A stretch of 64,000 nucleotides of DNA from Anarhynchus alexandrinus (Eukaryota; Chordata; Aves; Charadriiformes; Charadriidae), in assembly GCA_008711295.1 (NCBI GenBank), contig VUYV01000101.1, positions 2,276,651 to 2,340,650 on the forward strand, given 5' to 3'. Of this stretch, positions 50,105-63,216 are shown piece by piece. The notes under the pieces were generated by a model that was given only the letters and a program-made list of their open reading frames with translations, had not been told where the DNA came from and made no database searches. A program made the translations under genes and the position numbers. How positions within the stretch are numbered: the stretch's first letter is position 1; each line of letters begins with the position of its first letter.

Positions 50105-52413
50105 GTGAGCAGTCGGCGTGCGGGGCTGAAAGCTTCTCCTGCCTCTGGCGTAGTGGTAGTACTTTTCAGTGGTATCTTTGTTCTCCTCTGCTGTTTTCTT
50201 CCTGATGCTTACCTGACTGTGCTTGACAAAAATTGAAATATTCAGGCATAAATACTGCAGGGTTTAAAAAACAAAGTCTTGTCTTTCTAGAAAAGAAGCC
50301 TTGAGAACTGGAAATATGTCTGTCTAAATTTTATAAGTTGGGCTTTTTAGAGCTTGTAATAAAATCAGGAACATGTAGTCCCATAAAACCTGTCAGAAAC
50401 CCTTCTGATTAGTGTTGGGTGCAGGGCTGGATAAAGTATTGCTAGATTCATGCTAATGCCAATACTTGATTCTTCAAATAATTCACAGTGAAAGATAGTC
50501 TGTCACATCTCATCACAAGGGTGAATCGCTGGAGGAAAGGCTTTTAGAGTTTTTCTAATCTTTGTGATACCATCAACTGTACGGTATTAGAAATACCGTA
50601 TATATTTGCATAAAAAAAGCCTGTGGAAATAAAAATATGTGTTTACTTATGGAAGAGGCGAATTGCTTAGAACAGAGTTTTGCTATAAGCCATATTCCAC
50701 ATGGCAAACGTTTTCAGAAACATCCCTTTCACGCTACATTTTCTTCAGTGATTGTGTTCAGCGCATTCTGATCATACTTACAATTGCAGTTGGGCTCCAG
50801 TAGCAAGTCTTTGGCAAACAATAAGAAAGGAATTAAACAGCTGGAAATGCTACTGACGTTTTTAGTGCCCTTCCCTTCTTAGGCTTGCTCCACTGTGACA
50901 GAGCTCTTGCTTATTTCAATTGCCTCTAGCTAAAGACTCCGGTGATTAGGATGTCAACTCCAATACCCTCTCGGTTGGGTTGTTTTTTCTTGGGTTTTTT
51001 TTTTTCTATTAAGTCATGCGTTAGTATTTCAGGGCAAGTTAAGTAGTTAGACTTGCATACCTATTACTAAAGAAACTATTTGTTGAATGGATTGCAAAAT
51101 TTGTCTAAGATGGCTAAAAAAGGGGATAATACTTGACCCAGTGGATTGTTTGAGTGAGCATTTTTGGTTTGTGAAAGATGTTTTGAGTCCTTTCTGCCCA
51201 CTCAGGTCAGCCTCCTTTTTACATAGGAGGACCTGTTAGAGTGGTCATTGTTCATTGATAACACTGTGTAATTAAACAATTTGTCTGACTTAAGCGAGCA
51301 CACAGAATTGGTATGGCATGGAAGCAGTAATTATTGCATGTCCTGATACTGTCAGGTGTTGATGAGTGTTCTGTATTCAGGAGAAAATGTATGCGGTTCA
51401 ATCACACTCCATGCCTTTCCATCCTCCTCCCTGCCGGCTTTTGGGTATGAATGCACTCCTGCCGTGACACTGCAAATCCTCTTCTAGTGTCAGTGCAAAA
51501 ACGCTGTTAAGTTCCTCACAGGTGACCTTCTCCAAGACAGAGTTTTTTCTCTGCGCCATACTAAATTCGAGACAACCTTTCCCAAAGCTAAAGGTTCCCA
51601 AACCTTTAGCTTTTGAATTAGATTAAAAAAGAAAAGAAAAAAGAAAAAAGAAGCCAAGACAAAAACCTCATGCCCCACACTTGCTGCGTAAATTCAGGTA
51701 TGCAATTAACGTGGTGTCTGTTTCCTGAAAAAAACTGGATAAGAAACTAGCATTTAATGCGTTCTACCTGGGTAAATAGATTTACTTTGTAAGCTATCAG
51801 ACAGAAGATTATCCATTTTTAAAGTAATTTTAAAATCAGCTCCATTCATAATGTTCTTTGTGTTAGGGATACCAAGTAAAACAAGCTTTCAAGTGGGGCT
51901 GAAGACATTTCTGCTGATGTTTGTTACATCTATACAACTGAGAAAGGTATACAGAGATTTATTAAGTTTTTGAGAGACAGTCCAAAATGATTGAAAGTAC
52001 CTTGAGTGCACACTACAAGTAAATGCAGACAATGTTCCTTATAAGATTCTTTATGAGGTCTTAATTTTGTGGAATTACTTACCACCCCATCGGCCATATT
52101 TCCTGTTAGTTTTTTAAAGAATGTGTTTTTTTCCATCCTATGTCCTTCAATGATGAATTGTCCAGAGAAAAAACATATGCGCATATTTCTTGGGATCAAG
52201 AAACTCTTAATGATGTGTCTGAAATTATTTGCGGTTTAGATAATTATTATTGTTTTGGATCAGGCCTAAATAGCCAATGAACAATCTGCAAATATAGTCC
52301 TTTCCTTTCAGGCCTTACCTACAGATGTCAAAGCGCTCTTGCGTGATACCTAAGGTTACCCTGTCTCCTTCATTATGCCAATGTGTAGTAACAGACGCTT
52401 GGTTTCTCCGTAG
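50105..52413 (+). other. GABRG3: GABRG3 intron between the 221-bp and 83-bp exons
   Basis: Complete intron of 2,309 bp with GT-AG ends (gtgagc...ccgtag). It contains no recognised repeat apart from short T-rich and A-rich runs (near 50995 and 51624-51650). The phase at both ends matches (2 nt + 1 nt forming Arg). Confidence 0.93.
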
Positions 52414-52496
52414 GCTTACCATCAATGCTGAGTGCCAGCTGCAGCTGCACAATTTCCCAATGGATGAGCACTCATGTCCTCTGATATTCTCTAGCT
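52414..52496 (+). CDS. GABRG3: GABRG3 internal exon (83 bp), Cys-loop of gamma-3 subunit
   Basis: This is the next exon of the same gene, 2,309 bp downstream. The acceptor is tttctccgtag (ending 52413) and the donor is gtaagt from 52497. Its first base completes the Arg codon begun in the previous exon, giving the uninterrupted junction [11 protein letters not shown]. Length is 83 bp, the standard size for this exon in GABA-A subunit genes; it ends one base into a Tyr codon. It encodes the complete Cys-loop: Cys codons at 52433-52435 and 52475-52477 flank exactly 13 residues containing the invariant FPMD. In this receptor superfamily the loop couples agonist binding to channel opening. The segment CPLIFSS, with Ile where gamma-1 and gamma-2 have Glu, supports gamma-3. 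I could not find the following exon, expected to begin with GYPKEE-like sequence. Confidence 0.96.
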
Positions 52497-55400
52497 GTAA
52501 GTACCGCTTCGATGCCTAACTGTTGTATTCGACTAGTATGCAGAGGCACGAATTTAATTCTGATCTCTGTCAGGTTGTTCTGTTCAGGAAGTTTAGGTTT
52601 GCTTAAATATTCAGGGGATTTTTGTTTTCCTCTCTAACACTCCTGGGCGATGGATTTATGCCATGAAGTTTTCTGTAGATTCACTCTGGATTTTTTTTGC
52701 CAAAACCCTCCTTTTTAGTTGATACTATAGTCACACTTTCAGCAGGAGGAGATATTTGTGCCAGTCTGTGCTATGTTAATCTATAAAATCATATGACATG
52801 CAAATGAGACTAGAAATTGCGGTTTTCTTGTGGAGGTGCGCAGCTCGGGGACAAGCTCAGCAATCTCTGAACATCTGAGTTTATAGCAAGTAGCATGGCA
52901 ATGCAGCTCTGTTCCATAATAAAAGCAAATGGTGTAACTACTGTAAATCTCATTTTCCTTTCATTGCTCGGCTTTTCCGGTAATCCCAATGTTGTATTGT
53001 GTGTAGTGTTGTTGGTCTATTTAAAACCTACCTAAAAGGCAAACCAAATGCATTGGTGAAATGGATGGAAAACAGAAGTCAGGTGAGTTAATCTTGAGGT
53101 CAAATACTACCGTGAGGAAAAGTTGTCTTCGTGCTGATTCATTTGAAAAAGCTTAAAAGCTGTCTGCTCATGGGTACACCTGCACAGGTTTGTAATCCAA
53201 AGTCACACAAAGCAAATGTTTTACAAACATGTTTAAAAGGGTCTCCACTAAAGAGTTTTCTTTTGATAAACTCCAAGACTCAGGATCTGTGTTCTCCAAA
53301 AGTGAATGGGAAATGTAATGTTTTGTCGTTCTATTTAGAAAACAGCATTTTCTCCATCATCTCTTAAAACGTGATGAAAGAATGACACAATTTAATGTCT
53401 TGATAATACATATGCTCTTGTGATACCAGGGTATTGATTTCCATTTATGAATAGTACAGAAGCAGTGATCCTCAATCAGGAACTGGATTTGCATTTCAGC
53501 TGATCCAGGGTGTATTCTTTTTTGTCCCCAGGAAAAAGTTTTAAAAATGTCTGCCAGTGTAAACATCTCCCTTTCCCCCAAAACATTATCACTACATTGC
53601 CATTTTTTATGATCTATGTATATAAATCAGCCTGGGCAAAAATCCACAGTAGTGTGTTTAATTCAGATGTGTGGAATATATGCATAGTCAACTGAACAGG
53701 AGGCAGATCGCTCCTGAATGAGCTTTCCTGCTAATGAACACTTGTCACTGGTCACACACCTCACCTACCTTTAGTTCCTGCATAAAGCTACTCTTACCTT
53801 GTGGCAATCTACTGCTGATTTGTTGCTCTACGGGGAAAAGAGTGTGTGATCTTAAAAATTAAATCCCAGTCCAGAGATACTAATTAAACCTACCACATAA
53901 ATTTGATAGGTCCTGCGATAGCAATATCCAAAGAAGGTGAACTCTAATAGACAGGGAAGTCGCTTCAAACCTTGCGTCCCCTAATAGCTAGACAGTTGCT
54001 GAATGCAGGTAAGTTGTGCTCTGTGTTTTTTATTTAAAGAGAGGAAATACCAGTGTGAACTTCAGAAGGCTCTGCTCCATGGCAGAGCTTCAAATACATC
54101 TTGATTTGCAGAGGTGCCTCCTAATTTAGATCTATGAGCTCGGAGCCCTTCTGCCCTTGAAAACATACATGTATTAGCATCGTACATGTACCACCATCTA
54201 TGGAGATTACATAGGATCAAGCAGAAGCTGAATGTGTCACAGTTACTGTGTGCGTTCTTTCTAGTTTCTTGCCAGATGGAAAAACTCATGGAGGAATATT
54301 AAACTAATACCAACCTTTTTGGTCGTGTTGATAACAAGAGTGTATTTCTTTAGGTTCACACTGAATTGTGTGCTTTTCTTTGAACACTTTTAGCACTGCT
54401 ATTACCAAAACAGTAGGACATCTCCTGTGTGATTTGCTTGTTTCATAACTCAGTTGTATTTTCAGTGCTGCGTACATTCATAGCAATCTCAAGATACATG
54501 ACACTCAGTGGGACTGACGAAGTGAATGACTGAGTGAATGCCTGAATGATTTATTACTGCCTGCTATGACAAGTTTCTGAGGGGACAAGCTGATTATGGA
54601 TTCCAAGATGTATATCTTTGAATAAAATAAAATGGTTGTAGAATTCACAGCTTCCCTCTGCATCCCTTTCATTTGTTCCCCCAGCACACAGGCAAATTCT
54701 CACAGTTTCCACTGCAGGCAAGCACAAAAAAGCACAAGTTTTGGACAATATTCCCTACATCTCTACACACACATGAACAAGGTTAATATTTGAAATTTCT
54801 TACTTTTTGTATAAATTTCCCTTGATATTTCAGAAAAAGTGAAACTAATCTCAAATTGTTTGTGGAGTATTTTCCTCTACTGCCAACTAATTCCCACCCT
54901 GTTGTTGCTCTGAGGACAACTGATATTCCTTAGGGGGGAATACTGAGCTCTATTTGGTCCGGTTGCCAGCACGAATAAGGAGAAAACAGCAGCTTATAAA
55001 CGAGAGACCATCTCAGTGTGCTAACAGTGGTCAGCGGTTACTGAAACTACCTGCCCCTTCCTGTGGAAAATCTTGTTCAAGAACAGCTCCTGGAGCTCTC
55101 TAGTCTCCTTTATAGGAATTAGAAAGTATTGAAATAATTTGAAAACTCTTTATTGTCTGTGGGTGACGTGATGAGATGAATCGTCTGGCAAATTAGGACA
55201 CGCGGTAGGTTTGTGTCTGTTGTTACAGTCCGTACATAGATGTGCACTTAGCACACTGCTTACATGACAAGTTGAGCCCAATGGCATAATGCAGGGCTGC
55301 TATGCAACGCGACAGCTATTTCCCGCTCCGTGTGCCAGATTGGTGCGATCAACCCCATGTGGCAAGCAGGATTCTTTAATACAGAGATGCTACAACATTG

Positions 55401-58400
55401 GCGTGAATGCCAATGCATGGTATGGATGTGTATTTCCCTGTGAACGTGAAGAAAGAGTCAGTGTTGTGACTTGATCCTGGTATATCAATCTTTGACTGAT
55501 TTTGCACTATATGATCATATTTTCTTCATATGTTTTTAAAGTACTATATACTACTGCATAAAAGTATTCTGTCAGTGTGGTTTTCATTTGGGTTAATTTA
55601 TCCTCCTGAGCCAAGGGAGGCTGCTGTACTGCTTTTGGTACTCAAGTAGCTTATTAAACTGCCTTGGTTATCTCTATTCAGTGCTGATTTGAGCATTGTG
55701 GAAATAACTTAATTTCAGGATTCTACCATAAGATTTAGTTTATTGCGGTAGTTAGGATTCACATAAACATCAGTAAGGAGGAAGAGATATTCTGTCTGAA
55801 GGATGATGTCAGCACAAGAATAAACAAATAAGACACAGGCAGCAAAACGCAGGCTGGAAATGAGAAGTTAAGCACAATTAATTGTGGAACTCCTACCATA
55901 GGATACTGTGGGTGCTAAAATTTTGTAAGGATTTGAAAGTGTTTGGACAAACCCTTGGAAGAAAAATGCATTAGTAGCTATTAAGCATAACGAGATCACT
56001 CCGTACTAATGGCTACTATTTTTTTTATTCTGAGGGAGTGAGAGTGTTTTGGATGAAATGCGAAGCAAAAGTGAAAACTAGAGCTGATTACGAAGAGCAC
56101 CACTGTCTATTTCTGTAGAAGATCCCGGTTCCCTACAGCGTCCAGTGTCCATATGGTTAAGCTACTTGAAGGAACTCTTTTCCATTAGAGTTGCCACGTG
56201 GCTGGTTTCCAGCTGGTCTACATGGTTTTGGTTTTCCTTTGTCAGCCACTGGTGGTACTGTTGAATGTTCTGGATTTTCTTAATTTTGGAGGACTAGGCA
56301 CACTGCAGAATAACATGAGCATGTTTGTACCCACACCTGCACAACAGTTAATTGTTCAAGGTGCTCTTTTTTCAGTCCAGCACAAACCTTCACCTCCTCT
56401 CCCCATCCATGTGCTCAAGATTAACTTCAATTCATGACACTCCTTCAGGCAACAGCATATGACAGCCATACCAAAATGAAGCTGACAAACCCATTACACC
56501 TTGTTTAGAGCATCTGGTCGACTAACTTATTCATTTTGTACAAGGAGCTTTATTGTGGGAATCTGTGCTAGCTACGTACCTGAGGTCTGAAATAATCTGT
56601 AAGGCCATGCTTCAGGCTCTGCCAGACGCAGTAATATTGAGCTGCAGTGCAAGATGCGAGAATAAAAACAATAAGACTGAATGGATTAATGGGTTTTCAT
56701 TGCTTTATTTTTTCTTGCTGCTATTCTGATCAAACTGCAGAAACTGTTGTTCATTTTGAAAAGCACCTTAGATTTAGGCAATAGAATTAATGACATTTTT
56801 GTAGGCAATTACTGATCTTTTCCTAAGCGAGAGGGTCTACAGTGTCCCAAGTTGCCCATTACTGGAGGATTGCTGCAAGACAGGAAAAGGTGCGCATGCC
56901 GGGAATGCCATTCCTACTGCAGACAGAAAAGGTTCACACACAGGTTCATGAACAATTCAAGTGTTTTCAATTTAGTTGAAAATAGGGGAAAGCAAAATTT
57001 CCAGCTATTGATTATGCAGGTTTCTCAGTCAGGTCTTAAATCATGTACTTGTAGCCTTCTAAAAGTTCAAGTATTTTTTTAAGTGGTGTACAAAAGCATG
57101 TGAAGTATTGCAGATAAAAAGTAAGGAAATGTGAAATGTATTTTTAAAAAAATAATCCAAATCTAACATAGCGCTTGCAAAAAACAGATCCCATCTTTCT
57201 AAATACAAACTCAGTTCAATCAAATGCTACCCCTTTGAACATGAAACCTCTTATGGATATGCAATCAGTACTTTGAGTCTCATATCATTAATTTTCTAAC
57301 AGAAGTAGCTGTCATCACCAATTTTAATGTGTTTCTTTATTATTCTTCCTAGCCTAGAAAAGCAAATGCTGGTTTTGTGGAATGAGCTCTGCTTTGTTTC
57401 ATCTCATGTATCATCAGCACAATCATTAATAAAGTCTCAGGGCAGAATTTTACTCCTGATGAAGAACAGGCCAGAAGGAACCCAGCTTAATGTTCATATC
57501 TCAAGAGGAGTTTCATTAAAGATGCTGGGAAGGCATTGCAATGTGCAGAAAGAGCTTTAATCCACATCTGAACTCCCCATCTGTTCTCTCTGTAATGGGC
57601 TGAACCAGATCATGGGGCATCAATGGAATTCCTGATTCAGGTTTTGTGACGAGCGTATTTTAGCTATTGTAGCTTTTTCCTCTTCTAGGAAGGTAGAAAT
57701 TAAGGTACGGGGATGCGTTCATCTTTCTCTTCAGAAGGATGTATTTTTCAGACAATAGTCAGTATAAAGAGATCTTACAGAGGGGAAAAAAGATATGTAT
57801 TTATGGAAAATTTGACCTTTGAAAGTTTCCTCCCAAACCCTGTATTTAGCATATGACTTGTGTTATATATGACAATTCATGAATACAATACGTGAAGCCT
57901 ATCTGTGATAAATCCCTCCTCCCATTCATCTGCTAATCCCTCTCATACACAGTCTTTTCCATATCTTCTTATTTCTGTTGCACTCTTTCAAACTTTACTG
58001 TTTTCATTATACATTTTTTCAAATACACTGGCTGGTGTGCAAGGCAGTATTCAAAGACAATTTGACTATTCCAAAGATTTATGAAGAGTGAATGTTTCTG
58101 TAGGGATCTTCTTTGCTTTTGTTAACCTTTAAGCATTAATGTTTCTAAGCATTTTTTTACTGAGGTACCTACAATGACATCTGGATATAGTGAATTTGAA
58201 ATATGTTATAATCTTATGTGAGTAGTTTCATTTCTTCCTTCCAATATTCCTTCTGAGTGTGATCTGCTACTGCATTTCTCAGTTGTTAATTCTCCTTAGG
58301 TTTCCCTAAAATTCCCCACAGGTAATTCTTTTTTATCTAACATAAATAATGTATTGTTTCTTAGAGAATCAAGTATTTATCTAATTCCTTGACTACTCAC

Positions 58401-61400
58401 CACTGGCTAATTCGCTACTTCTTTTCTGTGTGTGACTCAATACATTTCTCAATACGTAAGAGACACTGCTTTAAGTGTCTTTTAGATTTTTAAGACTCTA
58501 TTTTATAGCCAAGCTAAGACTCATAAGATTTTTACAAGTTAGTTTGCATTGGAAGTTCTGCTAATTTTTATCGAATTGCTCTAATAGGATGTAATGTATA
58601 TATATACGAAATTGGTCAAATTCATCCATGTTGTAAGTATGTTCACTGTAAAGTTACACTTTCTAAACCTGATTTATGGTAGATTCATGCCAAAGTAGTG
58701 CATATTGTAAGTATCAGTGTGGCACTACTCTTTCTGTTAGTCTTCTGTCTCATTGCTCGAGGTATATCAGAGACACCTTTCTAAACATTTACAGCTATAT
58801 GGTTCGATGCTGGTTCCAAATTTATACAATATGTTGTGATACAATACTAACAGACTTAGTCTGGTATTAGATCTGATGGCCACCATTACACAAATTATCT
58901 CTGTTTTGTAGAAGAAGCGGCAAAACTTCCCTGAGGTTGAGTCTTGTTGATTGATTCCCTGATGATCAGGGAGAGTTGATGGCGGTGGTTAATTCATGTA
59001 TTATCCCTTGCTCTTCTATTCCTCACAGAGAGCGAAGGTTTTGTCCTAGTAGCAGACCAAATGTCTCTCTCCACTTATAGTGACTCTTTAGATTTTTCTC
59101 CATGAGATTGAAGGCTCCTCTGGAGAGGCAGCAGCTGCCATTACTTCTAGCAAAAATGAGACCCTAGAGTAAAATTACAGCAAGTGCTAATTGGTGAAGC
59201 CTAAAATGCTTAACTCATGATATCTTGGGTCCAGCAAACTCTTCCTGAGGCTTTCTGGACGTGATGGTAGGCTATTCCAGGAACCTGGCATCTACCCCAG
59301 TTTTGCAGTGGTCTTTCAAGGATCCTTGGTGTCTCCATTCACCCTGAACGGTTGCCTGAGGAAGATGGGAGGCCCATGTCGTGGCACAAACTCTCTAGAC
59401 AATTAGCTGAAGAGCCAAAAAAACATTCTTTTTCCGGTATCTGAAGATTAGGATAGGCGACTGTATTTCAGGGATAGAACCCCCCAGTTCTGACTTATGT
59501 TTAAACAAGGACGCTAGAAGTCTCGAAAATCCCAAGTGCAGTCTAGCTTCTCAAAGCAACCAGTGTTATTTTTCTAAATTTTCTATTAGTAAGATTAAAA
59601 AAAAAGTATCAAAAACAATTTTAGAAAAGACAAAACCTGCCTGTGAGCCATTTTTTCTTTCTTTTTTGGCAAGAATATCTGTAGCTGACTAAGTTATGCT
59701 TATGGTGTCAAGAGAAAATAAGAGAAAATGCTGAAGCAAGGCAGGTGGCTGGCTGCATGTCTGACAGCTTAATGTATCAGCAAAAGGCCCTGGAGTGTCT
59801 GCCATGTGACAATCATTGTTAATTCCCATGATTTCATCACAGATCTCATGATATTGGGTGTTTACTTGAAGCCAAAATCCCTTTAAGCCTGTTATCATGT
59901 GCCAATGTGAGCTTTTTCTTTTTAACAAACATTTGACAGCGTGACACAAACGCACCACAGGCAGGAAGAAAGTAACTTTCTCCCTCAAATGTAATATAAC
60001 ACCCATTATATACTACTTATTTATGTTATTATTATTTGCTTATTTAGGTCTGTGATAATTGGCTTGCAAAGGAATCTGATCTTTATAGAGAGCCTGGTCC
60101 ATAACTTGCAAATGGCTGGCAGCCCCGAGTTTGTAACTTCTGACAAGCTCATCTCTGTGATACAAAGAGCATCAGGAGACAGTCATAGTCCTTTACATCG
60201 TATTTTTTAGCACGAGAAGCAATGACTGATTTTAGCACTCTGTAACAACTGCATCACAAGACAATGTGGGGACGCTCTGAAATAGAAATCTTTGCTCTCT
60301 CTCGGTTAGGGAGTCATTGCACTCCATTGTATAAGTAAAGAATTGTCTGTAAGTAATACAAAAGTACCTCTTACGGGTCTTTTATTTCAACGTGAGAAAG
60401 TAGACTGAATGACTCGCGTGGTGTTGCTCTTACAGGCAACAGTCAGAGGTAGATCAATAGTCAGCAGTGCCCAAACTCTTAACTCTTGACTCCTCTTTGG
60501 GTTATGGGCAGATTTTGATCTTTGGTGGTTATCTTGTTCCTTGAAGAAACTGCCTAAGGCACCTTCCAAGATGCATGCTCCATTGTGTGTGTACAGGTGT
60601 TACATCATATGCTTATCTGAGGTTCCTTTCTTTTGGAGTGTTAGATTTTTACAAATGCTCATATAACTGCATATGTTTATGCCTTGTAGCCTTCCCTGAT
60701 GTAACTGAAATGTACATAACAAAATATAACTTAAAACTTGAAAGTGCAAGTCCAGGTAACCCACTGCCAGGCAATTTAAAAGCTGCAACCGTTCCCTTCT
60801 CCTGCCCTTATTTGCACATTTCCAAAGGCAGGAGATGAGCTTGCTTGAACCCAGAAGGTTCAAGTTATTTAGATCCCTAGTAGAAAATGTGGCATATTTT
60901 TAAAGAAACAAAGAGCATACAGTTTTCTAATTACTTTAGTTGTTGTAATGGGTAGATTTAGAAAAAATAAAAATAAAAAAAAATGATTGTATTATTGTTT
61001 TCCATGGCCACCTCAATGGCCACACTAAAAGTTACACTAACACATCTCCAAACTGTGAGAACTGTGTGCTTGAACTCACTGTTGTCTTATGGGAAATTAA
61101 GAATTGCTGCAGAATTTCTTCCAAGTGTAGAGAAACTGTTTGGCACTTTGACAACCAAGAAGTAGTGAACAGGTGTCAGAAGCCAAACAAATACCAACTA
61201 AAATCGTGGAGGAGGAGGAGAGAAAAGGAGAACAAGGAGAGACCAGAATTGTCAAGGTCAGCCGGATAACCTGCAGTATGCCACAGAAATTTAACAAAAG
61301 CTGTGACTGGTGGCTCTCAGATTAGATGCATTTTGGCCAGAACCCAGTCAATGCTTGTTACTTTTGCTAGGCTTGACAGACCAATGATAACGAGCTTAGC

Positions 61401-63216
61401 GGAAGCTATCAAAGGTTTACTTGTAACAGACTCAAAAACCAGGATGAAAACATCACCTCCTCAACTTATTAGCCTTGTCTTGTCAATGTTATTTACCTTT
61501 AACGCAGCCTGGGAAAGCGAGGCAGCCTGGAAATGCCAAACCTTACCATGAGAAAAGGCCCCTCCCTTTTCTCACTTCTGCTTCTGCAAAATTAAAGGAA
61601 AAAACCCAAAACATACCCGTAGCACCCATGGAGCTAAGAAAGGGAAGGAAAGAAAGCAGTTGTGCAACTTTGAATGGTGTTTTGTTCCCAGTGCTAGAGG
61701 ATAATCAGGGAAATGTCATGTGTACCTGCTCCCGTTAGAGGGATGTCGCTGAGGTCCGCCTGGTTGGATCCCCTGCTATGAAGGGCAGGTCTGTCTCCTT
61801 AAAAGGTGATCAGCGTTGTGTAATGGGCATGCTATATGACAGATAACAAAACTTTAATCCTGTTTCATGGTTGGGTAGCATATATGTCTGTCAAAACAAA
61901 ATACGCTGGGATTATGTCTCTTACTGTCAGATAACCCCTCAGACAGACAAACAAGCGAGTGATAAGATTTAGACAGGAGAAAGCAGAAACACAAATTGAG
62001 ACACCAGATTTAATTTTAACTTAATTTTTAAATAAGTATTTTTATATTCTCCTATATGATGTAGCTTTTCAGTCGATTTTTCTAAGAAACAGTGAAGTTT
62101 TATATATCTAAATACAGAGATTATTTCTCTGCAATGGAAAATAAGTTATGTTTGGGTTAGCCATGCATATTTTAAAGTAATATTCTTTTTTCTTATTTTT
62201 TTGGTAATGTGACTTTTGGCAGTTTTACCATTAATCTGTTATATAATCTCAGGAATAGCTGACTTTTCCACAAAACCTTTCCATCAGTCATAAGAAAGAA
62301 AACATAGGGAGGCATGTAAATTAAACAAAAGGTACGTGCTATTCTGGGGCAATTGGCCAAATCAGAGAGCTTGTGCAGAAGACACTGAGGATCCTTTCTA
62401 GCTCCTTCTACCTGAGTTTCTTTCCTGGGAAAACCTAGGCAGTATGGGGAGGGCTGGTATGTGTGACTTTATTATGTCCTGATAGGGGGTAGGAGCATCA
62501 AGGAGCTCAGAAGTTCTCCTGGCTCCACCAGTTGTGATGTAACCTTAATCAGACTTTGTGTTTCATATTGTCTGTTGCTTTTGCTGTGACTGGCACTGAT
62601 GTCTTTTGGTAAACACTGGTGAGCAAGGTCAGCTGCACCAGTGTCTTCTTGGTCAGCCCTGAGTGCATCGGTTCAGGGAACGTCCCAGTTAATGTCTGTT
62701 TTTTCACTCTGGCAGCCTGATTTGACATCTGTGTTTCTTCCCTTTGGAAAAGTACCACCAGGGAAAAACCAAGAGCCTCATTAAAACAAATCTGATTATC
62801 AGGAAGTGGAATGAATTGCAGTTCACAGGATTTAGGTCCTTCATCAATATCTTTCTATTTTCATCCTTAGCAACACAGGTTACTAGAAAACCACATGAGA
62901 GCTGTTCCATGCTTGACATGGGCCTTTTATGCAAATAAAAGATGAATAAAATTGATGGTCTGTGTCTCTAAGCTCAAGGTATTCCATACCATGCCCCAGG
63001 ATCTATTAAAGCCATCTAAATTTCTACTTGAAACTGTAGCTTGATTAGAACAGAAGAAAATCATATGTGTGAAAGGCTGATATGAAGTTATTCCTTCATT
63101 TGTAGATGAACATCTTAGAAAAGAACATCCATCCTGATCTCACCATCTTCTGCTCCAGTTTTGTCCTCAGTAAAAACACAAGCAACATGAGTGTAACAAC
63201 AACAAGCCTACCAAAA

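Noticed and set aside
52325..52519. 64-codon + strand ORF containing the 83-bp exon
   Set aside because: The part before 52414 and after 52496 is intron; consensus splice sites and phase define the real coding segment.
58590..58610. Short TA/ATG-rich runs such as tatatata
   Set aside because: Too short to be meaningful microsatellites; frequent by chance in AT-rich intron.
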